This document shows positions 49,842 to 57,646 of a DNA stretch of 64,000 bases, piece by piece (within the stretch, counting starts at the first letter, position 1; every line of letters begins with the position of its first letter). A program made the position numbers and the translations under genes. Source of the stretch: RBG-16-66-20 sp036262835 (GTDB taxonomy: Bacteria; Pseudomonadota; Gammaproteobacteria; Burkholderiales; SG8-39); the NCBI GenBank assembly GCA_036262835.1, contig DATAID010000047.1, positions 14,369 through 78,368 of the forward strand. Direction: 5' to 3'. The notes beneath the pieces are model-generated. The model was not told the DNA's origin and ran no database searches. It saw nothing but the letters and a program-made list of their open reading frames with translations.

Positions 49842-49885
49842 AACCGCCGTGAACTAATACCCCCGACGCGCACAAGTCTTTGATT

Positions 49886-49949
49886 GGCGACAAGCCGATT
49901 CTCAGGCATGGCAATTGCGCTGTCATCTTCGCATAAGGGGCCTGTCGCC
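49886..49949. repeat. Inverted repeat with 11-base arms
   Basis: GGCGACAAGCC (49886-49896) and GGCCTGTCGCC (49939-49949) are inverted with one mismatch and enclose 42 bases. It lies between the divergent permease and DUF3568-like genes. It could be an RNA stem in the leader of the 49976 gene or a regulator site. No T run follows. Confidence 0.4.
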
Positions 49950-49975
49950 CTCGACCATAAGAAAGGATCGGCTTC

Positions 49976-50398
49976 ATGGGAGCGCTCCGACCGCTTGTCC
50001 TGCGCGCCGCTTGCGCGTGCGCGGCTCTTGCGTTGCTCGCCGCCTGCGAGCCCTTCTCGATCGTCGCCGCCGGCGTCGGCGGCTCGGCCGCCGTCTCCCA
50101 CACGATGGGCGGCATCACCTATCGCACCTTCACGGCGCCAGCGAGCGAGGTCAAGACGGCCTCGATCGGCGCGCTTCACCGCATGGGCCTCAAGGTGCTC
50201 GGCACCGAGCGCGGCGAGAACGGCGCGGAGATCCTCAAGGCGAGCGGCAACGACCGCGAGATCGAAATCACCTTCGAGCCGATCAGCGCGGCGACGACGC
50301 GCATGCGCGTGATCGCGCGCAACGGCTCGATCTTCTTCGACAGCGCGACCGCGACCGAAATCATCATGCAGACCGAAAAGCGCCTCATCCGCACCTGA
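49976..50398 (+). CDS. DUF3568-like lipoprotein, copy 1
   Basis: 140 residues. A signal peptide ends in the lipobox LLAAC (C24), so it is lipid-anchored. The mature part starts with a glycine-rich GVGGSAAVSH and contains VKTASIGALHRMGL and GNDREIEITFEPIS, shared almost word for word with the copy at 51205. AAAGGAT precedes ATG 49976. Function is unknown; the outer membrane or periplasm is the expected place. Confidence 0.82.
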   Translation: MGALRPLVLRAACACAALALLAACEPFSIVAAGVGGSAAVSHTMGGITYRTFTAPASEVKTASIGALHRMGLKVLGTERGENGAEILKASGNDREIEITFEPISAATTRMRVIARNGSIFFDSATATEIIMQTEKRLIRT

Positions 50399-50409
50399 AA
50401 GGAGCTCCG

Positions 50410-51090
50410 ATGAAAACCCTCCGTCTCAGCCTCCTCGCCGCCGCCCTCGCGCTCGCTTTCGCCGCGCAGGCGCAGACCTCCTCGACGAGGATCCAGCAGC
50501 GCTTCAGCAGCTTTGCCGGGTCGGACGCCAACTCCGCCAGTCTCGTGACCGGGCTTCGCACGGGCGGCGCGATCAAGCTGACCGGCGCCGGCGAGACGAC
50601 CACGTTCACGTCGCCCACCAAGCCGATGGGCTACGGCAACGTCACGCGCGCGCTCGACCTTGCGCAGCGTGAGCTCGCCGCGGGCGGCATCACCGACCCG
50701 ACGCCGAAGGAGCTGCAGGCCGCGCTCATGGGCGGCACCGTCAGCGGCCCGAACGGCGAGCTTACCTACCAAGGGGTGCTGCAGATGCGTGCCGACGGCA
50801 TGGGCTGGGGCCAGATCGCGCATGAGATCGGCGTGCATCCGGGGCTGGGCCGGCCGGTGACGACGGCTTCGTCCGCGCCGACCACCTCCTCCGGCAGCGG
50901 CATCACCAATGCGGCCGGGGGAAGCGCCTTCAGCCGCGGCGGCAACGGCCAGGGCCGTGCGCTCGGCGGGAGCCAAAAGCCTTCACAAGGCGCGACCGTG
51001 AGCAGCGCCGCCGGCTCGGCCGCCGGCGGCTTGGGCATCGTCAAGGGCGGCGGGAGCGCAAACGGCAACGCCTTCGGGCACGCCAGGTAG
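50410..51090 (+). CDS. Secreted hypothetical protein with Gly/Ser-rich tail
   Basis: 226 residues with a signal peptide (KTLRLSLLAAALALAFAAQA). Residues 20-140 form a folded-looking region (SFAGSDANSASLVTGLRTGG; MRADGMGWGQIAHEIGVHPG), and the rest is a low-complexity Gly/Ser/Ala tail with GxGxAxG patches. GGAG sits just before ATG 50410. It lies between the two DUF3568-like lipoproteins. I do not recognise the family. Confidence 0.75.
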   Translation: MKTLRLSLLAAALALAFAAQAQTSSTRIQQRFSSFAGSDANSASLVTGLRTGGAIKLTGAGETTTFTSPTKPMGYGNVTRALDLAQRELAAGGITDPTPKELQAALMGGTVSGPNGELTYQGVLQMRADGMGWGQIAHEIGVHPGLGRPVTTASSAPTTSSGSGITNAAGGSAFSRGGNGQGRALGGSQKPSQGATVSSAAGSAAGGLGIVKGGGSANGNAFGHAR

Positions 51091-51204
51091 CGCCTGACCG
51101 CGGTTCCGCCGGCTCAGTCACCCCTGCACGACGGGCGTGGCGGCGCTGACTAGTCGCCTTGTTCGTAACAGGCGGCTGGGCGACAGTGGCGGCCAGGAAC
51201 CGAC

Positions 51205-51606
51205 GTGCTTCGAGCTTCATTGATTGCCGCAGTGCTCTTGCTTCTCGCCGGATGCGAATCGGTCGGCATGGTCGCCGCCGGCGTCGGCGGCACGGCCTTC
51301 GTCAACCACGCGCTCGGCAACATCAGCTATCGGACGTTCTCGGCGCCTGCGAAGAGCGTGAAGACGGCCTCCATCGGCGCGCTGCACCGCATGGGGCTGC
51401 GCGTCGTCGGGACCGAGCGCAACCGCAACGGGTCGGAAACGCTCAAGGCGACGGGCAACGACCGCGAGATCGAGATCACCCTCGAGCGCATCAGCCCCAA
51501 CACCACGCGCGTCAAGGTGCTCGCGCGCGACGGCTCGGTGTTCTTCGACGGCGCCACCGCGCAGGAAATCATCCTGCAGACCGAGAAGCGCCTCTCGCAC
51601 GTGTGA
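51205..51606 (+). CDS. DUF3568-like lipoprotein, copy 2
   Basis: 133 residues, starting with GTG 51205. The lipobox is LLAGC. It is a clear paralogue of the 49976 gene: VKTASIGALHRMGL, GNDREIEIT and QTEKRL are shared, with most differences at the ends. The tandem copies flank a secreted protein gene, pointing to local duplication. Function unknown. Confidence 0.8.
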   Translation: MLRASLIAAVLLLLAGCESVGMVAAGVGGTAFVNHALGNISYRTFSAPAKSVKTASIGALHRMGLRVVGTERNRNGSETLKATGNDREIEITLERISPNTTRVKVLARDGSVFFDGATAQEIILQTEKRLSHV

Positions 51607-51612
51607 GGCGCG

Positions 51613-52428
51613 CTAGCGCGGAACGTCTCCGGCGAGCGTGATCCGGTGCATCACGCGCCGGTAGCCGTGATAGTCGTTCACCGGGTTGTGCTGCGCGCAG
51701 CGGTTGTCCCAGAGCGCGATCGAGCCGGGCTGCCAGGTGAAGCGGCAGGTGAATTCGGGGCGCGTCAGGTGCTGGAAGAGATACGAGAGGATCGGCGCGC
51801 TCTCCTGCTCGGTCCAGCCCGCGAAGCGAACCGTATGGCCGACGTTGACGTAGAGCGCCTTCTTGCCCGTTTCCGGATGCGTCCTCACCACGGGATGCTC
51901 GGCTTCGAACTTGCCGTCGGCTTTCTTCGAGGTCTTCAGCCGGTCTTCCCGGGTTTTTGAGGCATCCGCCTTTTCGGAAGAATTGACGCCCTTCAGCGTT
52001 TCCAGCAGGGCTTTCATTCCGGAAGACAGGCAATCAAAAGCGAGGTACATGTTCGCAAACAGGGTGTCGCCGCCGAAGGGCGGGATCTCGCGCGCGAGCA
52101 GCATCGAGGCCATCGGCGGGCGCTCGAGGTAGGCGGTGTCGGTATGCCAGATGCCGCCGAAGTTGACGCGCTCGTGCTCGAGCTTCTTCACCTCGATGAT
52201 CTTCGGATAGCCCTCGAGCCCCTTTACCATCGGGTATTCGACCGGCTCGCCGAGCCGCTCGGCGAAGGCCATGTACTCCTGCAGCGTCAGGTCCTGGTCG
52301 CGGAAGAAAAGCACCAGGTGCTCGAGCCACGCGGCACGCAGCTCGGCGATGAGCGCCCCGGAGGGCTTCTTCAGGCTCACGCCCCCGACTTCGGCGCCCA
52401 GCGCCCCGGCAATGCGGCGAATCTTCAT
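51613..52428 (-). CDS. TauD/TfdA-type 2-oxoglutarate dioxygenase
   Basis: 271 residues. Iron ligands are H95 and D97 (WHTDTAY) and H247 (AQHNPVND); the 2-oxoglutarate arginine is in RRVMHRITL. The enzyme oxidises a small acid such as a sulfonate or phenoxy-acid; the substrate cannot be read. It stands alone, six bases from the end of the opposite lipoprotein gene. AT-rich codons are seen at 51930-52030. Confidence 0.9.
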   Translation of the reverse strand: MKIRRIAGALGAEVGGVSLKKPSGALIAELRAAWLEHLVLFFRDQDLTLQEYMAFAERLGEPVEYPMVKGLEGYPKIIEVKKLEHERVNFGGIWHTDTAYLERPPMASMLLAREIPPFGGDTLFANMYLAFDCLSSGMKALLETLKGVNSSEKADASKTREDRLKTSKKADGKFEAEHPVVRTHPETGKKALYVNVGHTVRFAGWTEQESAPILSYLFQHLTRPEFTCRFTWQPGSIALWDNRCAQHNPVNDYHGYRRVMHRITLAGDVPR

Positions 52429-52475
52429 GCGGCGTACTGCATCATTGCGCTTTCATCCCCGGGAAGGATCGAGCC

Positions 52476-52943
52476 ATGTGGAATCTTTCGGTGCCGTGGT
52501 GGGAGTTTGTGCTGAGGGCCGTCATAGTTTACAGCTTCCTCCTCGTGCTCCTGCGCATCACGGGCAAGCGCCAGGTCGGGCAGCTCGCGCCTTTCGACCT
52601 CATATTGCTGCTCATCCTGTCCAACGCGGTGCAGAACTCGATGAACGCGGGCGACAACTCGCTGCTGGGCGGCCTCATCTCCGCGCTCACGCTCATCTGC
52701 CTCAACTACCTGGTCGGCCTCGCCACCTTCAGCAGCGGCAAGGTCGAGCTCATCATCGAGGGCAAGCCCGAGGTCCTCATCCACGAGGGCAAGATCGATC
52801 CCGGCGTGATGCGCCGCGCGCAAATCAGCCACCGCGAGCTCGAGACGGCGCTGCGCCAGGCCGGCTGCATCGGCGCCCACGAGGTCAAGCTCGCGATGCT
52901 GGAGAATAACGGCGCGATCAGCGTGATCGCGCAGCACCGGTAG
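52476..52943 (+). CDS. DUF421 (YetF-like) membrane protein
   Basis: 155 residues. Two or three N-terminal helices include VYSFLLVLLRITGKRQVGQL, with the family's RxxGKRxxGQL motif. The cytoplasmic domain has VELIIEGKPEVLIHEGKI. GGAAGGAT precedes ATG 52476. The related YetF acts in Bacillus envelope or spore biology, but the role here is unknown. Confidence 0.87.
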   Translation: MWNLSVPWWEFVLRAVIVYSFLLVLLRITGKRQVGQLAPFDLILLLILSNAVQNSMNAGDNSLLGGLISALTLICLNYLVGLATFSSGKVELIIEGKPEVLIHEGKIDPGVMRRAQISHRELETALRQAGCIGAHEVKLAMLENNGAISVIAQHR

Positions 52944-52972
52944 CGGCCGCAACCGGTGCGAGCGCCGCCCGC

Positions 52973-53176
52973 CTACCCGTGCGTCGGGCGCCGCATCGCC
53001 TTTTTCCGCTTGCGATCGAGCATGATCAGCGCGTAGCAGAGCGCGCAGACCGCGCGGTTATTCCGGGAGCCGGGCAGAAGCCTGAACGTGGAGCGCGGCT
53101 GGGAATGCTGGCCGTGAAAGCAGTATTTGAGGGGGCTCGGTTGGGTCATGCGGCTGCTCGGCGCGACTTCGCTCAT
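52973..53176 (-). CDS. Small cysteine-containing hypothetical protein
   Basis: 67 residues, basic, no signal peptide. Spaced Cys and His residues (C19, H21, H24, then C44 and C47 in VCALC) could form one zinc site. It starts directly after the stop of the 53177 gene (TGA then ATG), so the two look like a pair. Family not recognised. Confidence 0.5.
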   Translation of the reverse strand: MSEVAPSSRMTQPSPLKYCFHGQHSQPRSTFRLLPGSRNNRAVCALCYALIMLDRKRKKAMRRPTHG

Positions 53177-53359
53177 TCAGTCGCCAGCGACCCACTTCAG
53201 GTCGGGCTGATAGCCGCTCAGCCGGGCCGCAGCGACGCATTCGTAGTGAAACGCGAATGTTTGCGGCGATTCCGTCACCGCTCCGTCGGAAGCCCGGTAG
53301 CGCCATTTCCAGCGGTCGGCATGCTCCTGGCGGATGCGCACAATCTGGCAGACAGGCAT
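53177..53359 (-). CDS. Small hypothetical protein
   Basis: 60 residues, cytoplasmic. The central pattern DRWKWRYRASDG followed by HYECVAAARLSGYQP looks conserved and folded (strand-strand-helix). It lies 240 bases from cspA in the opposite direction and is coupled to the 52973 gene. Function unknown. Confidence 0.55.
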   Translation of the reverse strand: MPVCQIVRIRQEHADRWKWRYRASDGAVTESPQTFAFHYECVAAARLSGYQPDLKWVAGD

Positions 53360-53599
53360 GGGCCGATCCGGATGGATGAAGCTTGTCGTTATACGCGCGT
53401 TCGCGCCCGTGCGCGGAAAGAAAACCGCGGCGCAGGTGCGCCCTCTGTGCTACAGTCCGTCTGCAGCGATCTCAAGCATTGAAGTCCGTCCTCCCCCGCC
53501 GCGCAAGCGGCGCCGAAGTGGCAGTCCTCCTTCCTTGACCATCATGCCCGCGCGCGGGGCCCGGATTTCGCCCTGCATATCGAAGAAAGAGAATGCACA

Positions 53600-53803
53600 A
53601 TGGCAACAGGCACCGTGAAATGGTTCAACGACACGAAGGGCTTCGGGTTCATCACGCCGGATGAAGGCGGCAAGGACCTTTTCGCCCATCACAGCTCCAT
53701 CCAGATGGAGGGCTACAAGTCGCTGAAGGAGGCGCAAAAGGTGTCGTTCGAGGTCACGCAGGGTCCCAAGGGTCCCGCGGCGTCGAACATCAAGGCGCTG
53801 TAA
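53600..53803 (+). CDS. cspA: Cold-shock protein, CspA family
   Basis: Single-stranded nucleic acid chaperone, 67 residues. RNP1 is KGFGFI and RNP2 is DLFAHH. The 240 bases upstream hold no other gene; TACAGT at 53451-53456 could be a -10, giving a leader of about 140 bases such as those that fold with temperature in other cspA genes. It is followed by a strong terminator. Confidence 0.94.
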   Translation: MATGTVKWFNDTKGFGFITPDEGGKDLFAHHSSIQMEGYKSLKEAQKVSFEVTQGPKGPAASNIKAL

Positions 53804-53835
53804 GACGGTTCAGGCGCTCGCGCGCCGAAGCCTCG

Positions 53836-53864
53836 AAAGCCCGGGCACCCGGGCTTTTCTTTTT
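53836..53864 (+). terminator. Rho-independent terminator after cspA
   Basis: AAGCCCGGG (53837-53845) pairs with CCCGGGCTT (53848-53856), followed by TTCTTTTT. It ends the cspA transcript 32 bases before infA, so infA needs its own promoter or read-through. Confidence 0.88.
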
Positions 53865-53895
53865 CACCCGTCCCAATCGTGCGAAAGGAGCGTCG

Positions 53896-54168
53896 ATGGC
53901 GAAAGAAGCATTCATCGAGATGGAAGGCACCGTGCAGGAAGTGCTGCCGAACACGCAATTCAGGGTGCGATTGACTAATGGCGCCGATGTCCTCGCCTAC
54001 GCGGGCGGCAAGATGCGCCAGCGCCGCATCCGCATCATTGCCGGGGACCGGGTGAACCTCGAGATGTCGCCCTACGACGTGACGCGCGGACGGATCAACT
54101 TTCGCCACCTCGACGGCGCGCCGCCGCCCTTTTCCGCGCGAAAGCGCTTCCCGCAGAAGAAGCGCTAG
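53896..54168 (+). CDS. infA: Translation initiation factor IF-1, long form
   Basis: 90 residues against about 72 for ordinary IF-1. The S1-like fold is complete (MEGTVQEVLPNTQFRV, HLAGK-type ISG segment here as YAGGKMRQRRIRI, then VNLEMSPYDVTRGRI). The extra C-terminal tail is basic (PPPFSARKRFPQKKR). GAAAGGAG precedes ATG 53896. Betaproteobacteria often carry a second infA beside a cold-shock gene; this is probably that copy. Confidence 0.9.
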   Translation: MAKEAFIEMEGTVQEVLPNTQFRVRLTNGADVLAYAGGKMRQRRIRIIAGDRVNLEMSPYDVTRGRINFRHLDGAPPPFSARKRFPQKKR

Positions 54169-54178
54169 CGGCCGGGCC

Positions 54179-55822
54179 CTACGGCCGGAACTCGCGCAGC
54201 ACCTTGCCGGGGCGGCGCTCGGGCGCGAGGTAGCTCCTGCCGTCGTGCACCTGCACGCCGTTCACCCACACCCCGTGAACGCCGACGGGATCGCGCAGCA
54301 TGCGCGCGCCGCCGCCGGGGAGGTCTTTTTGCCGCTTCAGTCCTGAAATTCCCACCGTCTTCGGATCGAAGAGCACCATGTCGGCGAAGGCGCCGGGCTC
54401 GATCTTTCCCCGGCCGGGAATGCGGTACTTCGCGGCCGGGTCGCTCGTCAGCTTCCGCACGCCTTCTTCCAGCGTGAACGTGCCCGTCTCGCGCACCCAG
54501 TGCTGCAGGAAGTGCAGGCCGAAGCCCGCGTCGCAGAAGTAGATGAGGTGCGCGCCCGCATCCGAAAGGGCCACGACGCCCTGCTCGTGCTTTAGCAGCG
54601 GCGCCACGCCGGCATCGTTGTTCTGGTAGAGCTTCGCGATCAGCTGCCGGTCCACCGGCAGGTCGAAGAAATACTCGAGCGGATCGGTGCCGGCTATCTT
54701 CGCGAGCTCGGAAACGGGCACCCCGTCTTTCTCGACCTTCGACCAGTCGCCATAAAACAGGATGCCCTGCTTCGGATTGGCCAGGTTTTGCCTGAATTCG
54801 TCGCGAAAGGCTTTTTCCTTGTAGATCTTTTTTCGTTCTTCTTTCTTTGCAGCTTTAACTCTTTCAAAAGCGCCATGCGAATAGAGCAAGTAGGGCTCTT
54901 CCAGCGTGAAGTCGAACGAAAGCGGCTGGCAGCTCGTGTGGATGTAGACCTCGCGCCCGCGGCGGCGCGCCGCGGCGCAGCGCTCGTACATCTGCAGCGC
55001 CTTGGCGGGCTCGCGGTCGTTGTACATGGTGAGCACCGTCACCATGAACACCGGCCGGCCGGTCCGGGCGGAAAGATCCTCCATGTATTCCGGAGTGGCG
55101 CGAGGGCCGGTGGCCATGACGAAGATGCCCGAGTCTTTTTCTTTGAGAACAGAAACCAGGGACCACAGCTCGGAATCCGAGGCGATCGTCGAAGGCATGG
55201 GCCGCCCCGCCCAGCCGGCGTGATTGGGCGAGAACGAAGAGGCGAAGCCGATCGCGCCCGCCTGCATCGCCTCTCTCACCATCGCCTGCATCCTTGCCAT
55301 CTGGTCCGGCGAAGGCTCCTTTCTCGAGGACGCTTCCTCGCCCATGACCGCGCTGCGGATGGTCGAGTGCTGCGCGAGCACGGCGACGTTGGCGAGCGGC
55401 TGGATTTTCTCGATCTGCTCGAGGTAGCCCGCGAAGCTCTCCGGGCCCCAGCGCACGCCCGCCTGCAGCGCCTCGAGGTCCATGCCTTCCACCACCGAGA
55501 GGTTGCGCAGCACCGTGTCGCGCTGCGAGGCCGGGCACGGCGCGATGCCGAAGCCGCAGTTGCCCATCACCGCCGTGGTCACGCCGAGCGCGGTCGAGGG
55601 CGAGAGCGTCGCGTCCCAGGTGATCTGCGCGTCGTAGTGCGTGTGCAGGTCGACGATGCCGGGCATGAGGGCGAGCCCGCCGGCATCGACGGTTCTGGAA
55701 GCAGATTCCGTCGTTTTTCCTACCGAATGGATTTTTCCGCCGCGGACGGCGACATCCTGGACCGCAGCAGAACTGCTGGAGCCATCGAAAACAGTGGCTC
55801 CGCGGATCAATAGGTCGAGCAT
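54179..55822 (-). CDS. N-acyl-D-amino-acid deacylase-like amidohydrolase
   Basis: 547 residues of the D-aminoacylase type. DLHTHYDAQ holds the first metal histidines, GNCGFGIAPC the next conserved region, and DAGAHLIYFCDAG a later metal-site segment. The C-terminal beta part has GAFADMVLFDP. A -10-like TATCAT (55839-55834) is 11 bases before ATG 55822. A strongly AT-rich, Lys/Glu-rich patch is at about 54784-54860. The substrate is unknown. Confidence 0.88.
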   Translation of the reverse strand: MLDLLIRGATVFDGSSSSAAVQDVAVRGGKIHSVGKTTESASRTVDAGGLALMPGIVDLHTHYDAQITWDATLSPSTALGVTTAVMGNCGFGIAPCPASQRDTVLRNLSVVEGMDLEALQAGVRWGPESFAGYLEQIEKIQPLANVAVLAQHSTIRSAVMGEEASSRKEPSPDQMARMQAMVREAMQAGAIGFASSFSPNHAGWAGRPMPSTIASDSELWSLVSVLKEKDSGIFVMATGPRATPEYMEDLSARTGRPVFMVTVLTMYNDREPAKALQMYERCAAARRRGREVYIHTSCQPLSFDFTLEEPYLLYSHGAFERVKAAKKEERKKIYKEKAFRDEFRQNLANPKQGILFYGDWSKVEKDGVPVSELAKIAGTDPLEYFFDLPVDRQLIAKLYQNNDAGVAPLLKHEQGVVALSDAGAHLIYFCDAGFGLHFLQHWVRETGTFTLEEGVRKLTSDPAAKYRIPGRGKIEPGAFADMVLFDPKTVGISGLKRQKDLPGGGARMLRDPVGVHGVWVNGVQVHDGRSYLAPERRPGKVLREFRP

Positions 55823-55863
55823 GGGCAGGCGGGATGATACCCGCCGCCCCGCGTCTTCAAGAG

Positions 55864-55912
55864 GTTGGCCTCCTTTGAGAGGCCGCGGTCAGGGCCTTTG
55901 GACCCTGGCCGG
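55864..55912. repeat. Two short hairpins between 54179 and 55914 genes
   Basis: GGCCTC (55867-55872)/GAGGCC (55879-55884), and an imperfect AGGGCC/GGACCCT hairpin at about 55890-55906. They follow the stop of the 55914 gene on the - strand and may slow or end its transcript. There is no T run, so the call is weak. Confidence 0.3.
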
Positions 55913-55913
55913 C

Positions 55914-56429
55914 TTAGGCGTGGCGCTCGCCGGTCTTGCGCGAGGCGCGCTCTTCGTTCTGTATTTCCTCGGCGAGCAGCCGCTCGAGGCGCTGCAGCTG
56001 CCGCTTTTCGCCCGCGACCATCTCGGCGGCGCAGCCGCGCACGATCGGCTCGCGTCCGTTCTCTGCGACGTCGGCGTAGAAGGTCTCGGCGCGCCGCTTG
56101 GCGAGCACGATGAGCTGGAGCGCCTCGCGCACGTTGAGCGGCACGAGGCGCGGCTTGTTCTCCATGGCCTCGGGCGTGTAGGTGAGCCGCCAGGCGTATT
56201 CCCACGGCGAGAGCTCGGCGGGCTTGCGCGGGCCGGTCGCGGCCTCGAGCGCGGCGATCTCCTCCAGCTCCTCGCGGAGCATCGCTTCGAAGGACGCGGC
56301 GGCCATGTCCTCGCCCAGCTCGCGCATGCGCTTGGCGTAGTCCCTGCACCGCTGCGCGGCGTCGCGCTGGAGCTCGAGCGCGTGCGCGCACAGCTCGGCG
56401 ACGGTCAGCGGAAGAAGTCTGGCACCCAT
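55914..56429 (-). CDS. Ferritin-like four-helix protein with incomplete iron site
   Basis: 171 residues, predicted helical throughout. Helix 2 has EAMLREELEEIAAL and helix 4 has AAEMVAGEKRQLQRLERLL, where rubrerythrin-type proteins carry ExxH; the histidines appear replaced by Glu/Ile and Gln. Helix 3 keeps RAETFYADVAEN. So the fold resembles the ferritin/rubrerythrin group, but iron binding is doubtful. No signal peptide. Confidence 0.6.
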   Translation of the reverse strand: MGARLLPLTVAELCAHALELQRDAAQRCRDYAKRMRELGEDMAAASFEAMLREELEEIAALEAATGPRKPAELSPWEYAWRLTYTPEAMENKPRLVPLNVREALQLIVLAKRRAETFYADVAENGREPIVRGCAAEMVAGEKRQLQRLERLLAEEIQNEERASRKTGERHA

Positions 56430-56617
56430 GAAGGCTCCTTATCGGGTTTGTTATTGGACTGCCCAGACCCTTCTCGCAATCCCCATGCCACCCGGGTAAA
56501 TCGGCCCTCTTGCGTACTTCGTCACGGAAATTCCGGGGCGCGGGGTTTCGCCCTGTCTCCTCCCGGCGACGTCCCCCGGGGGTATGATCGGCGCTTCCTT
56601 CAGGGAGGAGGAAATCC

Positions 56618-57571
56618 ATGAAAAAAGCGCTGCTCTGCGCGTTGCCGTTCGTTTTCGTCACCACTCAGGCTTTCGGACAAGCCGCCTTTCCGCCGCCGCC
56701 GCCCAAGGTAAGCCCGGCGGTCGGCACGATCGACATGCACGTGCATTCGCACCCGGACGTCTTCGGGCGCAGCATGGACGACATCGACGTCGCCACGCTC
56801 GCCAAGGCGCGCGGCATGCGCGGCATCGTGCTGAAGAACCACATCAGCGAGACCGCGAGCCGCGCCTCGCTCGTCATGCACGCCGTGCCCGGCATCGAGG
56901 TCTTCGGCGGCATCGTGCTCAACAACGCCGTGGGCGGCATCAACCCGGTCGCGGTCGAGTGGATGCACCGCTTCTACGGCAGCCGCGGCAAGGTGGTCTG
57001 GCTGCCGACCTTCGAGTCCGACAAGCACGTGAAGACCTTCGGCAAGCCCGACGCGAAAGGCATCGAGGTCGCGCCCGGCGGCAAGGTCACGCCGCAGATG
57101 GAGGAAGTGCTCAAGATCATCGCCAAGCAGAACCTCGTGCTCGCCACTGGCCACGTGCACCCCTACGAGGTGGTCGCGGTGGTCAGGCGCGCGAAGGAGC
57201 TGGGCGTGAAGAACATGATCATCACGCACGCGCTCACCAACGTGCCGGGCCTCTCCTGGGAGCAGGCGAAGGAAGTGACGCAAAACGGCGCCGTGCTCGA
57301 GGTGTGCTTCCTGCAGTTCATGGCCGGCGAGCACGCGCCGCTCGAATTCCTGCGCCACTGGACGCCGACGGATGCCAAGGTGGTCGCGCGCGCGATCAAG
57401 GAAGTGGGCGTGCAGAACATCGTCGTCTCCACCGACCTCGGCCAGAGCGCCAACATGAACCATCCGGACGGCATCGAGCAGGCGATCGGCCTGATGAAGA
57501 AGGAAGGCATCACCGACAGCGACATCGACTGGATGATCCGCAGGAATCCCGCCCGGCTGCTCGGGCTGTGA
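56618..57571 (+). CDS. Exported metal-dependent hydrolase, DUF6282-like
   Basis: 317 residues. A signal peptide (KKALLCALPFVFVTTQAFG) leads into an amidohydrolase-type barrel with DMHVHSHPD (H41, H43, H45), KNHISETASRA, TGHVHP, ITHAL and STDLGQ near the end. TATGAT at 56583-56588 may be the -10, and GGGAGGAGG is the ribosome site. Periplasmic hydrolysis of an amide, ester or lactone is likely; the substrate is unknown. Confidence 0.83.
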   Translation: MKKALLCALPFVFVTTQAFGQAAFPPPPPKVSPAVGTIDMHVHSHPDVFGRSMDDIDVATLAKARGMRGIVLKNHISETASRASLVMHAVPGIEVFGGIVLNNAVGGINPVAVEWMHRFYGSRGKVVWLPTFESDKHVKTFGKPDAKGIEVAPGGKVTPQMEEVLKIIAKQNLVLATGHVHPYEVVAVVRRAKELGVKNMIITHALTNVPGLSWEQAKEVTQNGAVLEVCFLQFMAGEHAPLEFLRHWTPTDAKVVARAIKEVGVQNIVVSTDLGQSANMNHPDGIEQAIGLMKKEGITDSDIDWMIRRNPARLLGL

Positions 57572-57646
57572 GCGCATGAGGGCCCTGCAGGCCGAGTCGA
57601 GCAGCATCGACTTCGCCTTCACCGGCCTCTCGCCGCTCGGGCCGCG

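Noticed and set aside
51155..51184. Imperfect hairpin (GCCTTGTT/AACAGGC) between the 50410 and 51205 genes
   Set aside because: The arms are imperfect and no T run follows, so a terminator or attachment site is not supported.
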